A stretch of DNA of 64,000 nt from Lysinibacillus composti (GCF_016908465.1 NZ_JAFBDY010000012.1:53447-117446), one strand, 5' to 3'. Shown: positions 46,783 to 56,301, counted from the first letter of the stretch. Notes: a model not told the origin generated them from the sequence alone. Program-made: numbers and translations.

Positions 46783-48204
46783 TTACGAAAATGTTTTTTC
46801 TAACGCAGCTACATATTCTACTGCGTCCTCACCAGCACGTTTACCGAACACAAGTGATCTTAAAACAGATGTCGCACCTGGATATTTGCCGTAATATAAG
46901 CCAGTCATTTCGCCAGCTGCATATAATCCTGGAATTTGATCATTATCATTTGAAATCACACGGCCTTGAGGATCTGTAGCGATTCCTCCATTTGTAAATA
47001 CATTACAACATACTATTGGATATGCTACATACGGCCCCTTGTCGATTGTGATTGCCCAATTGGATTTTTGTGGTTCAATTCCAATTGCTTGTTTACCATC
47101 TTTTTTATTCCATAAGAATTCGCCCGGTTGAACCGCTTTATTAAATTCTTCAACTGTTTTAACTAGGTTTTCAGCGGGAATTTGTAATTTACTTGCTAAT
47201 TCTTCGATTGTTTTTCCTTCAATAGCTGGTTGTTCTGTTTGAAGTGCTTCCTCATAGTTCGGAATATCAAACATTTTTTGATCAGTAATCATATAGGCAA
47301 TATGATTTGGACATTCATAGAAAATTTTTCGTGCAACTGCTTCATATTGTTCATCAATTGTTGTAATGCCTTCATCGACGAAGCGTTTCCCGTTTTGATC
47401 AACTAAAATGGCATATGGATAAAGCATTACACCTGCTTCTTCACGTTTACTGCGTGGATCGACAGTTTCCGCATGGAAGGCATCCCATTGTCCTGCCCCT
47501 TTTGCACCAATTCGTAAGGCCATACGTATGGACTCACCTTTGTTATATAATCCGCCTTCACAAACCGTTGGGATTTTATGAGCATCGCGACCAATATATT
47601 GTGCCATCATTTCATGACTACCTTGGAACCCACCAGAAGCTAAGATCACCGCATTCACATTCAAAGTGATTGTTTCGCCACCTTTTATGCGAATTTTTAA
47701 TCCGTTCACTGCACCACTATCATTTAATGTAAGATCCCATACTGTTGCTTCATAAATAATTTCTACACCTAATGCTCTTGCACGTAGAGATAAATTATCT
47801 ATGATCGCACGGCCTCCACCAACAGGAAGAAGACGTGGTTTAGATGAAGTTAAAAACATTGTTGGTAGAAAATCAAAATCAACACCTTTTGATTGTACCC
47901 AGCGTAATGTTGAACCAGCATTTGCATGGAGTGTTTCGATATATGCACGGTCCCCATAGTTGTCAGAAAAGGCCATCATATCTTCCACGAAATTGTCCGC
48001 CGGTTCGTCAATACTTTTCATACGCATATAACCTGCTGTCCAACGAGTGTTTCCACCTCGATTGTCAAAGTCTGCTCTTTCTAAAATAGCAATTTTTAAA
48101 TTTTCATTTTGTTCTTTTGCTTTTTCAGCAGCAGCTAATGCAGCAGCAGTTCCAGCGGCGCCACAGCCAACAATTGCAATATCGTAATCTACTTCTCTCG
48201 TCAT
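46783..48204 (-). CDS. FAD-dependent dehydrogenase, TcuA-like (island flavoprotein 3)
   Basis: 473 residues. FAD motif IAIVGCGAAGTAAALAAAE (about 9-27), then ERADFDNRGGNTRW (about 42-55), with closing motif GLYAAGEMTGLYYGKYPGA. It resembles the 35964 flavoprotein most closely (RGGNT-type loop, similar spacing). Cytoplasmic, no fused heme or reductase domain. Its ATG is two bases after the stop of the lyase gene upstream, so they are translated together. Confidence 0.85.
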   Translation of the reverse strand: MTREVDYDIAIVGCGAAGTAAALAAAEKAKEQNENLKIAILERADFDNRGGNTRWTAGYMRMKSIDEPADNFVEDMMAFSDNYGDRAYIETLHANAGSTLRWVQSKGVDFDFLPTMFLTSSKPRLLPVGGGRAIIDNLSLRARALGVEIIYEATVWDLTLNDSGAVNGLKIRIKGGETITLNVNAVILASGGFQGSHEMMAQYIGRDAHKIPTVCEGGLYNKGESIRMALRIGAKGAGQWDAFHAETVDPRSKREEAGVMLYPYAILVDQNGKRFVDEGITTIDEQYEAVARKIFYECPNHIAYMITDQKMFDIPNYEEALQTEQPAIEGKTIEELASKLQIPAENLVKTVEEFNKAVQPGEFLWNKKDGKQAIGIEPQKSNWAITIDKGPYVAYPIVCCNVFTNGGIATDPQGRVISNDNDQIPGLYAAGEMTGLYYGKYPGATSVLRSLVFGKRAGEDAVEYVAALEKTFS

Positions 48205-48205
48205 A

Positions 48206-49096
48206 TTACTTAACCTCCTGTGGTTCTTGATCTTGTAAATATTTTTGCTCCCATTCAGATACTTGTTTTAATTTGAATAGTTCTTGTCTTTCTTCCCAAG
48301 TACAAATGAACTCATGAATATTTTCCTGTGATTCATCACGTTTTAAGATTGAAAGTGATTGACGTATTCCTTTAATTGCTGAGCGCAATACACTGTTTGC
48401 ACAAAGCATAATTTGGAAGCCCATGTCATTAGCTTCTTTTAACGAAACAAGTGGTGTTTTTCCACCCTCAACCATGTTGATGATATGTGGAACATTTGGA
48501 ACACCAGTAGTGATTGCTTTAAGTTGCTCAATTGTTGTCGGTGCTTCAATAAATATCACATCTGCTCCGGCCTCTTTGTAAGCATTTGCTCGCTCGATCG
48601 CATCTTCAATTCCACTAATTGCTAGCGCATCCGTTCTAGCAATGATTGATAGATTCTCATCTTTACGTGTGTCTACCGCTGCTTTAATTTTGTTAACCAT
48701 TTCAACTTTAGAAATAATTTGTTTCCCATTAAAGTGACCACATTTTTTAGGAGAGACTTGATCTTCGAATTGAATTGCAGAAGCACCTGCACGCTCAAGA
48801 ACTTTTACTGTTCTAATGACGTTAATGGCGTTTCCAAAGCCTGTATCTCCATCAACAATAATCGGAACAGTCGTTACATCGTCCATACGGCTAACGATTT
48901 CTGCTACTTCTGTTAAGGTTGTAAGTCCTACATCAGCCCATCCTAACTGAGCATTTGAAATACCTGCTCCAGTTGCATATACCGCTGGGAAACCAAATTC
49001 CTCTACAAGTCTTGCTGTCATCCCGTCATATGCTCCTGGTAAAATAAAAGCATTAGGCTGACCTAAAAGTGCTTTAAATCGTTTATTTTTCGACAT
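48206..49096 (-). CDS. Isocitrate lyase/PEP mutase-fold lyase
   Basis: 296 residues, (beta/alpha)8 fold. Metal-binding DGDTGFG is at 82-88 and the active-site loop KKCGH at 117-121; the Cys in this loop marks C-C lyases (2-methylisocitrate lyase, dimethylmalate lyase, oxaloacetate decarboxylase-like) rather than PEP mutase. It probably splits a short branched hydroxy-di- or tricarboxylate into pyruvate or a similar ketoacid plus another acid. Five bases after the FAD-synthetase-like gene. It could process a side-chain fragment released by the meta-cleavage hydrolases, but that is inference. Confidence 0.83.
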   Translation of the reverse strand: MSKNKRFKALLGQPNAFILPGAYDGMTARLVEEFGFPAVYATGAGISNAQLGWADVGLTTLTEVAEIVSRMDDVTTVPIIVDGDTGFGNAINVIRTVKVLERAGASAIQFEDQVSPKKCGHFNGKQIISKVEMVNKIKAAVDTRKDENLSIIARTDALAISGIEDAIERANAYKEAGADVIFIEAPTTIEQLKAITTGVPNVPHIINMVEGGKTPLVSLKEANDMGFQIMLCANSVLRSAIKGIRQSLSILKRDESQENIHEFICTWEERQELFKLKQVSEWEQKYLQDQEPQEVK

Positions 49097-49100
49097 ATCC

Positions 49101-49919
49101 TCACCCTTTAACTTTTTGCTTAACTAAATGCTTCACTTTGCTTTTGCTTACTTCTTTATGCCAAGTAATCGTTAACTGTTCATTTAGCGGAATGATCATA
49201 TGTTCAAAGTGAAGATCATTTCGATTCATTACGCGAATAATTCCAGTTTCTTTAAACGACTTACCTACAACCGATACTTCATATAACCCTGGGGCAGGTA
49301 AAGTATAGTAAGGCAATAATCCAACATATGGCGACCATTGGACTGTGTAAGGGTGACCCATTAATTTCGAAATAAAGGAAACATTCCCTACAGAGAGCAA
49401 TTCTCTAATTCTTGTAGAGCTGATTTTCTCACCACATATATCTACTTTAGGGACAATTGTTAATTCAAGATTCCCTTGTGCATGTTCCAGCAAAGTTGAT
49501 GCATTTCCGGCACCCTTCTTACCATATGTGTAATCATAGCCACATACGACATGCTGTGCCCCTAACCCAATCACATAATCAGAGATAAATTGTTCCGGAG
49601 ATAGTGCGGCAAAATCTAAACTGAACTCGACAATAAAGAAATAATCAACTCCAAGTTGGGATAGTTGTTTTTTCTTCTGATCTAGCGGCATTAAATAATC
49701 AACAGATACGTTGCCGTTCGATAAAACACTTTTAGGATGAGGGAAAAAGCTCATCACTGATAAAGGGAGATTCTTTTCCATCGCCACTTGTTTTGCAATT
49801 GAAATGACTTGTTGATGACCTTTATGAAGCCCATCAAAAAATCCTAATGCAATGACATGATTAGAAATTCTTGTTTGCCAGGAGATTATATTTTCACTTT
49901 TAATTTCTATTGTCTTCAT
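49101..49919 (-). CDS. FAD-synthetase-like protein with a degenerate riboflavin kinase half
   Basis: 272 residues. The N-terminal half is the RibF-type FMN adenylyltransferase: GFFDGLHKGHQ (26-36), a FFPHP motif and SSTRIRELL (about 168-176). The C-terminal half should be riboflavin kinase but lacks the GRTLGFPTAN-type motif; only LPAPGLYEVSV remains recognisable. It therefore may adenylylate FMN but probably does not phosphorylate riboflavin. Start taken at ATG 49919; GTG or TTG up to four codons upstream are possible. The cell surely has a normal ribF elsewhere. Its location among many flavoenzymes suggests dedicated FAD supply. Confidence 0.8.
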   Translation of the reverse strand: MKTIEIKSENIISWQTRISNHVIALGFFDGLHKGHQQVISIAKQVAMEKNLPLSVMSFFPHPKSVLSNGNVSVDYLMPLDQKKKQLSQLGVDYFFIVEFSLDFAALSPEQFISDYVIGLGAQHVVCGYDYTYGKKGAGNASTLLEHAQGNLELTIVPKVDICGEKISSTRIRELLSVGNVSFISKLMGHPYTVQWSPYVGLLPYYTLPAPGLYEVSVVGKSFKETGIIRVMNRNDLHFEHMIIPLNEQLTITWHKEVSKSKVKHLVKQKVKG

Positions 49920-50001
49920 CAAATTTGACACCTCTCTTTCACAATTTGTTAATTACTCTCATCATATATAATTGGGATTTTATTATTTAATTAAGAGACT
50001 A

Positions 50002-50958
50002 TTATTTCGCCTCAATTGTAATGTTATTTAATTCTTTATCTTGTACAGAGTCTCCCCAATATGTGTTACTTAACGAACGCTCTTCCATCGTCCACTCGAT
50101 GGGCTCCCAATCTGGTTCAAAGATTAAATAACCACCTGTAAATAGCTCCACACGGGCACCACTGCCTGGATCCATTACATATAAATAAATAGCTTGTGAA
50201 ACTCCATGTTTTCCTGGTCCGATAAATTGGATACCGTTTTCTTTTAAAATATCAGCAGCGCGTAAGATATCTTGTGTATCATCAGACCAATACGATAAAT
50301 GATGAAGTCGAGCTTTCGTTGGTAAGGATGGTTTTGCAATAAACGCAACATCGTGAACAAGTGGCGTAACACTCATCCACCCTGCAATTGTATTTCCATC
50401 ATCGTCAACTAAGTATTCACGCATTTTAAATCCAAGTTGTTCAAGTAAGAAGTTATACGTTTCTTTAATATTTTCTGAAGCATGGATATTCACATGGTCA
50501 AAGCGTCTTGGTGACACTCCTTTTGCCCATGATTTATATGTTTGGTTTTTTAACACTGAACGACGATGTTCTGCCACTTCTGGCTTATCAACGTCATAAT
50601 AAAGTTCGAATGAATGCCCACTTGGTAATTGGAAACGAATCGCTTCACCAATACCTCGAGTTGTACCAGCTTCAACATGTTGAACCTTAACACCTTCATG
50701 TTCAAGAGCAGTTTTAAAAGCTAATACGTCTTTTGGATTTTTCGTTCTCCAGCCGACATGCTTAACATATCCGCTTTCACCTTTTTCAATCGATAGAGAA
50801 TGGTGTCCAAAATCTCCCCAAGCACGTAAATAGTGAACGCCATCGACTTCTTCCGTTTCTTCAAGGCCGATCACTTCTTTAAAAAACCATAGTGACTTTT
50901 CAATATCGGGTGTAACAAGTGCTACATAACCAAGTTTCGCCAGTTCAGGTTTACTCAT
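50002..50958 (-). CDS. Type I extradiol ring-cleavage dioxygenase (copy 2)
   Basis: 318 residues, two VOC modules. Iron ligands are His155 (RRFDHVN), His219 or 220 (LHHLSYW) and Glu271 (VELFTGGY). Closest in appearance to copy 1 at 38379, with the same first 50-residue pattern. Unlike the other two copies it has no monooxygenase or hydrolase next to it; it heads the unit carrying the FAD-synthetase-like gene, the lyase, SDR and flavoproteins. Ribosome binding site AGGGGGAG. A cre match lies 23-37 bases upstream of its start. Confidence 0.9.
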   Translation of the reverse strand: MSKPELAKLGYVALVTPDIEKSLWFFKEVIGLEETEEVDGVHYLRAWGDFGHHSLSIEKGESGYVKHVGWRTKNPKDVLAFKTALEHEGVKVQHVEAGTTRGIGEAIRFQLPSGHSFELYYDVDKPEVAEHRRSVLKNQTYKSWAKGVSPRRFDHVNIHASENIKETYNFLLEQLGFKMREYLVDDDGNTIAGWMSVTPLVHDVAFIAKPSLPTKARLHHLSYWSDDTQDILRAADILKENGIQFIGPGKHGVSQAIYLYVMDPGSGARVELFTGGYLIFEPDWEPIEWTMEERSLSNTYWGDSVQDKELNNITIEAK

Positions 50959-50980
50959 CGTACTCCCCCTTTTTCTTTTT

Positions 50981-50995
50981 TGTATGCGTTTTCAA
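50981..50995 (-). promoter_or_regulatory. Candidate CcpA cre site before the copy 2 dioxygenase
   Basis: The minus strand reads TTGAAAACGCATACA, which fits the relaxed consensus WTGNAANCGNWNNCW at every position. It lies just upstream of the ribosome binding site, where bound CcpA would act as a roadblock. Carbon catabolite repression of an aromatic pathway would be expected. Confidence 0.5.
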
Positions 50996-51555
50996 CCAAT
51001 TCTAAAAAAAATTCAAAGTACTTTTAACTACTAAACTCCCAAACTCCTCTTCTTAGAAAATACACAATTAGTAATCAATTACTGCTTGGCGTAATTGCGT
51101 CCAGATTTCGTACTCGTGTCTTCACGAGTTATTTGCGAAATCTGTGACATCCGCCGAGGGCCATAACGTTTTTCAGTCGGTTTTATAGGTCGACCGAAAA
51201 ATGTTTGAATATATTGAAATTTTACCTAAATACTTTTTACTGTTCTAGAGAAGAAATTAACTATCTTACTGGTCCTTTTCTGTAAGTTTTTATTGGAATT
51301 TTAGATTTCACCGATTTGAAAAGATGAAGGAAAGGAACAAAAAAGGGGTTACAAATTTTGGAAGTATCTTTATTATGAGGATCAGATATAAATTGAAGTC
51401 TAATAGTCAAAGGTTTTATACTTTATCTTTCCTATAAAGCTCATTTCTTTCCCGAGCTCCTGAAAAAAACTCATATCGCTTATTGAAGTTCAATTTTTGC
51501 TACATAATCACCTTAAACGTACTTCATCTTCTCTATGAAGATTATTTCCTCAAAA
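50996..51555. other. Long gap between the aldolase unit and the copy 2 dioxygenase unit
   Basis: No coding frame is supported. It contains a family A repeat (51074-51176), described separately. The remainder is AT-rich, with small A/T tracts. The promoter for the copy 2 unit must lie here; TAGAAT on the minus strand around 51003-51008 is a possible -10 box. Confidence 0.4.
51074..51176 (+). repeat. Dispersed repeat family A, copy 3
   Basis: Left end ATCAATTACTGCTTGGCGTA, a hairpin ACTCGTGTCTTCACGAGT, and a core that diverges slightly from the family (GTGACATCCGCCGAGGGC at 51144-51161), ending TTTTTCAG. Confidence 0.75.
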
Positions 51556-51591
51556 GAAAGAAAAAAGGCTGACTAATAACTAGTCAACCTC
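51556..51591 (-). terminator. Terminator after the aldolase gene
   Basis: A 9-bp stem with one G-T wobble (GGTTGACTA/TTAGTCAGCC, loop GTTA) is followed on the minus strand by TTTTTTCTTTCTTTTG. Confidence 0.85.
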
Positions 51592-51603
51592 TGGAATTAC
51601 TTA

Positions 51604-52626
51604 TTAAACTTCTACCTTTTGTTTTTTTAAGGCAAATTGTTGGGCAACATCATAGATTAGATCTTCTTGTCCACCAACTGCTTTCATGCGTCCAAGCTCT
51701 ACTAAAATATCACGCTCATCTACTCCAAATTTTTGGGCTGCTGCTTGCGTATGTAACAAGAAGCTTGAATATACACCAGAGTATCCCATGATTAAACCCG
51801 AACCCGTAATTTCTTGTGGACGTTGCATGAATTTTGCAACTACATCGTTCGCAACATCCATTAATTTATAAAGATCGATTCCTGTATTATAGCCAAGTCG
51901 TTCTAACACAGCTGCCATCACTTCTGTTTGCGTATTACCCGCACCTGCGCCTAACGCTCTTAAGCTACCATCAATATACGTTGCACCTGCTTCGACAGCA
52001 GCGATTGTGTTTGCCATTGCCATCGATAAATTATTGTGAGCATGGAAACCAATCTCACAACCAATTGATTGTTTTAAAGCAGAAATGCGTTCTGTCACAT
52101 CATTTGGTAACATATAGCCCGCTGAATCTGTCACATAAACAATTTCAGCACCGTAGCTTTCAAATAATTTAGCTTGTTCTACTACTTTTTCTACTGGTGC
52201 CATATGAGCCATCATTAGGAATCCAACTGTTTTTAAACCTAGTTCCCGGCCTAATGCAATATGCTGCGCTGCAACATCCGCTTCTGTTACATGAGTTGCA
52301 ACACGTACCATCTTAGCTCCAACTTTCACAGCCTCTTGGAGATCTTCTTTAATGCCAATTCCAGGAATTAATAGAACAGAAACTTTTGCATTTTCACATT
52401 CATCAGCAGCCGCTTCAATTAATTTTAATTCATCCACTTTAGAAAAACCGTATTGTAATGAAGAACCACCTAAACCGTCTCCATGTGAAACTTCAAAATA
52501 GTTTACTCCTGCAGCATCTAATCCTTTAGCTGTTGCACGAACTTGCTCTTCTGTAAATGAATGTTTCATCGCATGACTACCATCGCGAAGTGATACATCT
52601 AATATTTCAAATGATCGTTCAGTCAT
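51604..52626 (-). CDS. dmpG: 4-hydroxy-2-oxovalerate aldolase
   Basis: 340 residues. It splits 4-hydroxy-2-oxovalerate into pyruvate and acetaldehyde. The N-terminal DVSLRDGSHAMKHSF (about 10-24) gives the catalytic Arg-Asp pair, and metal-binding HAHNN follows (about 197-201). The C-terminal domain forms a channel with the acetaldehyde dehydrogenase, whose gene lies 11 bases upstream. Ribosome binding site TAGGAGGT. Length and motifs match DmpG/BphI/HsaF. Last gene of its unit. Confidence 0.95.
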   Translation of the reverse strand: MTERSFEILDVSLRDGSHAMKHSFTEEQVRATAKGLDAAGVNYFEVSHGDGLGGSSLQYGFSKVDELKLIEAAADECENAKVSVLLIPGIGIKEDLQEAVKVGAKMVRVATHVTEADVAAQHIALGRELGLKTVGFLMMAHMAPVEKVVEQAKLFESYGAEIVYVTDSAGYMLPNDVTERISALKQSIGCEIGFHAHNNLSMAMANTIAAVEAGATYIDGSLRALGAGAGNTQTEVMAAVLERLGYNTGIDLYKLMDVANDVVAKFMQRPQEITGSGLIMGYSGVYSSFLLHTQAAAQKFGVDERDILVELGRMKAVGGQEDLIYDVAQQFALKKQKVEV

Positions 52627-52637
52627 AAAACTACCTC

Positions 52638-53516
52638 CTATGCGTTAGTTGCAGTTAATTGTTTCGCTAGCTCATCAGCTACTCTTGCAGCTGCTGCAGT
52701 CATAATATCTAGGTTTCCAGAGTAAGGAGGGAAATAATCTCCTGCTCCCTCTACTTCCAGGAATATGGAAACTTTACGGCCATCAAACTGTGGTGTACCT
52801 CTTAAACGATACCCCGGTACATATTTTTGTACCTCTTTCACCATTTCCTGAACCGAAGCAATTATTTCTTCTTCTTTTCCCTCTTCTTCCACTAATGCAT
52901 TAACTGTATCACGCATAATAATTGGTGGTTCTGCAGGATTTAGGATGATTATCGCTTTTCCTTTTTTCGCCCCACCAACTTGCTCTATTGCTTTAGAAGT
53001 CGTACGTGTAAATTCATCAATATTTGCACGCGTACCAGGGCCAGCACTTTTACTTGCCACTGTTGCAACGATTTCGGCATATTCAACTGGAATAACTCTA
53101 GATACTGCTTTAACCATTGGGATCGTAGCTTGACCACCACATGTAACCATATTTAAGTTAGCTTCATCGAAATGCTCAGTAAGATTCACAGGTGGAACTG
53201 TAAATGGACCGATTGCTGCAGGTGTTAAATCAATCACCTTTTTACCTGCTGCCGTTAATAAATCACTATGGTTCTTATGTGCATAGGCAGAAGTTGCATC
53301 GAAAACAATATCAACTAAATCAAGTTGTTCCATAAGACCTTCAATACCATTTGAAATAGCAACATAACCACGATCTGCTGCTCGTTTTAATCCGTCAGAA
53401 TCTGGGTCAATCCCTACCATTACGCTCATTTCTAAGTTTTCACTGCGTTCAATTTTATACATTAAATCCGTACCGATATTTCCTGAACCGATTATGCCCA
53501 CTTTTAATTTTCTCAT
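52638..53516 (-). CDS. dmpF: Acetaldehyde dehydrogenase (acetylating)
   Basis: 292 residues. It converts acetaldehyde, NAD and CoA to acetyl-CoA. NAD motif [12 protein letters not shown] (about 8-19) and catalytic Cys in [13 protein letters not shown] (about 126-138). Partner of the aldolase, avoiding release of toxic acetaldehyde. The start ATG overlaps the hydratase stop by four bases (ATGA), so translation is coupled. Matches DmpF/BphJ/HsaG in length. Confidence 0.95.
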   Translation of the reverse strand: MRKLKVGIIGSGNIGTDLMYKIERSENLEMSVMVGIDPDSDGLKRAADRGYVAISNGIEGLMEQLDLVDIVFDATSAYAHKNHSDLLTAAGKKVIDLTPAAIGPFTVPPVNLTEHFDEANLNMVTCGGQATIPMVKAVSRVIPVEYAEIVATVASKSAGPGTRANIDEFTRTTSKAIEQVGGAKKGKAIIILNPAEPPIIMRDTVNALVEEEGKEEEIIASVQEMVKEVQKYVPGYRLRGTPQFDGRKVSIFLEVEGAGDYFPPYSGNLDIMTAAAARVADELAKQLTATNA

Positions 53517-54304
53517 TTCACGACACCTGCCTTTACAAATGAAATGCCCACTTTTCCAAGTACACCGAAATCTGCCTCGAATTCATCACCTTCGTTAAAG
53601 GGTACTGCTTTTGATAAAGCCCCAGCTAATACAAAATCACCTGCACCCAACTGAATATCATAGCTTGCTAGTTCATTGGCTAACCAAGCTACCGCTTTTG
53701 CAGGATCCCCTAAAACGGCAGCACCAGTAGCTGAGTCAAATAGTTCTCCATTTTTGTAAGCATTCATTTCAACAGCTGCAAGATCAAGACCCTCTACTGA
53801 CGTCTTTTGTTCACCTAGAACAGCCCCTGCACTAGAACCGTTATCCGCAACAGTATCCTCAAACTTAATTTTCCAGTCTTCGATACGGCTATCTATGATT
53901 TCAATTGCCGGAACAACATAATCTGTCGCATCAAGAACATCTTCAACTGTTACGTTAGGTCCTTTTAAATCTTTGTTTAAGACAAAAGCAATTTCAAACT
54001 CTACTTTTGGTTGGATAAATTGATCCATTTCAACTTTGCTGTTTGGTTCATATACCATCGTATCCAAAATATGACCATAATCGGGTGTATACACCTTTAA
54101 CATATCTTGCATGGCTTTACTCGTTAAACCAATTTTCATGCCCTTTAGTGTTGCTCCAGCATCCAACTTACTCTGGATATATTGCAGTTGTATCCCGTAT
54201 GCATCCTGAACAGTAATTTCTTCTGATAAGGATGTGAAAGGGGCAATCGGATTCTTTGATCTTTCCGCTTCTAATAGAGCATTTGCAGCTGCTTGAATAT
54301 TCAT
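53513..54304 (-). CDS. 2-oxopent-4-enoate (2-hydroxypentadienoate) hydratase
   Basis: 263 residues, FAH-like fold of the MhpD/DmpE/HsaE hydratases and related decarboxylases. It adds water to 2-hydroxypenta-2,4-dienoate to give 4-hydroxy-2-oxovalerate. Conserved [10 protein letters not shown] (about 57-66), [11 protein letters not shown] (about 99-109) with the metal-binding Glu residues, and a C-terminal [11 protein letters not shown]. The start is ATG 54304, six bases after AAGGGGAG; the ATG two codons earlier touches the ribosome binding site. The 4-oxalocrotonate decarboxylase alternative is less likely because no dehydrogenase/tautomerase branch is present. Confidence 0.88.
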   Translation of the reverse strand: MNIQAAANALLEAERSKNPIAPFTSLSEEITVQDAYGIQLQYIQSKLDAGATLKGMKIGLTSKAMQDMLKVYTPDYGHILDTMVYEPNSKVEMDQFIQPKVEFEIAFVLNKDLKGPNVTVEDVLDATDYVVPAIEIIDSRIEDWKIKFEDTVADNGSSAGAVLGEQKTSVEGLDLAAVEMNAYKNGELFDSATGAAVLGDPAKAVAWLANELASYDIQLGAGDFVLAGALSKAVPFNEGDEFEADFGVLGKVGISFVKAGVVK

Positions 54305-54383
54305 TGCCATCTCCCCTTACTAAATTATATATACCTCAGTTAACCGCGTTCTGATTAGTACTTTGTAAAATTCTACTCCGCAA

Positions 54384-54438
54384 CAAAAAGCAGATTCCCC
54401 ATTTATCTCGAGTACCCATATAGATGGGAGAATCCGCT
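54384..54438 (-). terminator. Terminator-like hairpin after the flavin reductase gene
   Basis: AGCGGATTC pairs imperfectly with GAATCTGCT, with an inner CCCATC/GATAAATGGGG-type pairing, and TTTTTGTTG follows on the minus strand. It suggests partial separation of the upper and lower pathway genes. Confidence 0.5.
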
Positions 54439-54450
54439 TACTGAAAGAAA

Positions 54451-54933
54451 TTAGATTGTCTTAACTTGTTCTAGTTCTACAAGCTCACGATATTTTCCAG
54501 CAAAGAAGATTAATGGCTCGCCATCGTTTAATTTAATATCCAGAACTTTTCCGATAAATAGTGTGTGGTCACCCTCTACATATTCTGAAACCACCTCACA
54601 ACTTACTTGCGCAAGAGCACCTGGAAGTATAGGTAAACCAGCTAATTCTTCAAAGTTAATTTCTACCTCATCTTTTAGTTGCCCAGCAAAAACCATAGAC
54701 ATTTCTTTTTGCTCTGCAGATAAAATATTTACCGCAAATTTTTTGCTTTCTTGAACTTTTGATAAGAAACGAGCTTTATGGCCAACTGATACGACAACTA
54801 ATTTTGGATCTAATGAAACAGACATAAATGCATTAGCGGTCATTCCATGTGAGCCATCTTCTAATTTTGTTGTCACCACTGTTACACCTGTCGCAAATTT
54901 CCCCATTGCATCTCTAAATAAACGATCTTCCAT
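54451..54933 (-). CDS. Flavin reductase, partner of the two-component hydroxylases
   Basis: 160 residues, the flavin_reduct domain over the full length (FRDAMGKFATGVTVVTTK at 6-23, GMTANAFMSVSLDP near 30-43, and a C-terminal GKYRELVEL). It reduces FMN or FAD with NAD(P)H and releases it to a monooxygenase, like HsaB or HpaC. It is the only such gene in the island, so it may serve both hydroxylases (39553 and 56302). AAAGGAGG precedes ATG. A 240-base repeat lies between it and the upstream dioxygenase gene. Confidence 0.9.
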   Translation of the reverse strand: MEDRLFRDAMGKFATGVTVVTTKLEDGSHGMTANAFMSVSLDPKLVVVSVGHKARFLSKVQESKKFAVNILSAEQKEMSMVFAGQLKDEVEINFEELAGLPILPGALAQVSCEVVSEYVEGDHTLFIGKVLDIKLNDGEPLIFFAGKYRELVELEQVKTI

Positions 54934-54955
54934 TTTGAAAAACCTCCTTTTATTT

Positions 54956-55196
54956 GAAAAGCGGAGGCGGCTCGTTCACACCCGCGTCGGCAAAAACGCT
55001 ACATCGAGTAGCGTTGCCGACATGACTCAGCACGCGCTCGCCTCAAGCACTGGCCGACAAAATCTCAACGTCCTGTCGCATTATCAGCACTCGTACATCC
55101 ATGTACTTCGGAGACAATACCGGTGGTCAAGGCGCTTTTTGCCTTCGCTGGTATTGTCGAAGTGACTTTGAGGGTGTAGCCGCCGAAAGCTAGAAC
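54956..55196 (+). repeat. Dispersed repeat family B, long copy inside the island
   Basis: Outer parts match the tandem at the right edge (start GAAAAGCGGAGGCGGCTCGT, CAAGGCGCTTTTTGCCTTCG in the middle, end GTGTAGCCGCCG...CTAGAAC). It carries about 120 extra bases, including a strong hairpin GTCGGCAA...TTGCCGAC at about 54985-55021. It interrupts the spacer between the dioxygenase and flavin reductase genes. The open frame across it on the plus strand is spurious. Confidence 0.75.
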
Positions 55197-55235
55197 TGAT
55201 CAAACTCCAAATTTTCACACAATCTATGTTTTTAT

Positions 55236-56219
55236 CTAACCCTTAATCAGTTTTCTTTCTTGAGCTTTGATTGTCGGGTTGTTTTCTGGTAATGTATCCA
55301 TTTGGTCGCCCCAGTAAGTGAAGCCAAGATCCATTTCATCTACACCCCAAACAATTGGCTCCCAATCTGGTTCGAAAATTAAGTAGCCATTTGTGAAGAT
55401 TTCAACACGTAGCCCACTACCTGGGTCAATTGCATAAATGTACATCGCTTGAGAAATACCATGCTTTCCTGGACCTTTGAAGAAAATGCCATTTTCTTTT
55501 AAAATATCAGCTGCACGTAATAAATCTTGTGCATTATCTAACCAGTAAGAGACATGGTGAATTTCTGCTGGTGATGCAGCATGTGGGTCATGACTAACGG
55601 CGATATCGTGAACTAATGGTGTCACACTTAACCAAGCACCAACTAAATTACCATCTGGTAATTGAACACATTCACGTAAGTTAAATCCTAATTTTTCTTG
55701 TAAGAAATCTGATAATTCATTAGCTAATAAGGAAGTTAAGATATTTACATGGTCGATTCGTCTTGGCGATACTCCACGATTCCAAGATTTATGGGATTGA
55801 TTTTTTAATACCGAACGTGTTTCAGGTGAAGCAAGTGTTTTTTCCATATCATAATAAATTTCTAAAGTATGGCCACTTGGTAATTCGAAACGGAATGCGC
55901 GCCCTTGCCCAGCTTCAGTTCCATCTGCCACCCAACGGACTTCAATTCCTGACTCTTCTAGATCTTTTGCAAATAACTCAACATCTTCTGGTTTTTTTGT
56001 ACGCCATGCAATATGATCTACATGAGATTCTTCCCCTTGGCGAACTGTCATTGTATGATGTTCGAAGTCACCCCAAGCACGTAAATAGTGCACGCCATCC
56101 TTCACTTCTGTTTCTTCTAACCCCAATACTTCTTTAAAGAACCAAAGTGATTTTTCTAAGTCTGTTGTAACTAAACCAAAATGTCCAAGCTTTGCAATTT
56201 CTGGTGTTCTTGTACTCAT
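55236..56219 (-). CDS. Type I extradiol ring-cleavage dioxygenase (copy 3)
   Basis: 327 residues, two VOC modules. Iron ligands are His157 (RRIDHVN), His221 or 222 (IHHVSYW) and Glu273 (VEIFTNGY). It has a slightly longer C-terminal tail than copies 1 and 2 and is the most diverged of the three. The start is ATG 56219 (MSTRTPEIAKLG, the paralog N-terminus); an ATG three codons upstream is too close to the G-rich ribosome binding site. It follows the copy 2 monooxygenase by 82 bases. Confidence 0.9.
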   Translation of the reverse strand: MSTRTPEIAKLGHFGLVTTDLEKSLWFFKEVLGLEETEVKDGVHYLRAWGDFEHHTMTVRQGEESHVDHIAWRTKKPEDVELFAKDLEESGIEVRWVADGTEAGQGRAFRFELPSGHTLEIYYDMEKTLASPETRSVLKNQSHKSWNRGVSPRRIDHVNILTSLLANELSDFLQEKLGFNLRECVQLPDGNLVGAWLSVTPLVHDIAVSHDPHAASPAEIHHVSYWLDNAQDLLRAADILKENGIFFKGPGKHGISQAMYIYAIDPGSGLRVEIFTNGYLIFEPDWEPIVWGVDEMDLGFTYWGDQMDTLPENNPTIKAQERKLIKG

Positions 56220-56301
56220 ATTTATCATTTCCCCCTATTAATCAAGTATTTAACTAACTAACACTTAGATTTTTTACATCCCCTGATACCCCAAATAACA
56301 A

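Noticed and set aside
54935..55165. Open frame on the plus strand inside the island
   Set aside because: Made of the family B repeat; same frame features occur in other copies, and no family resemblance.
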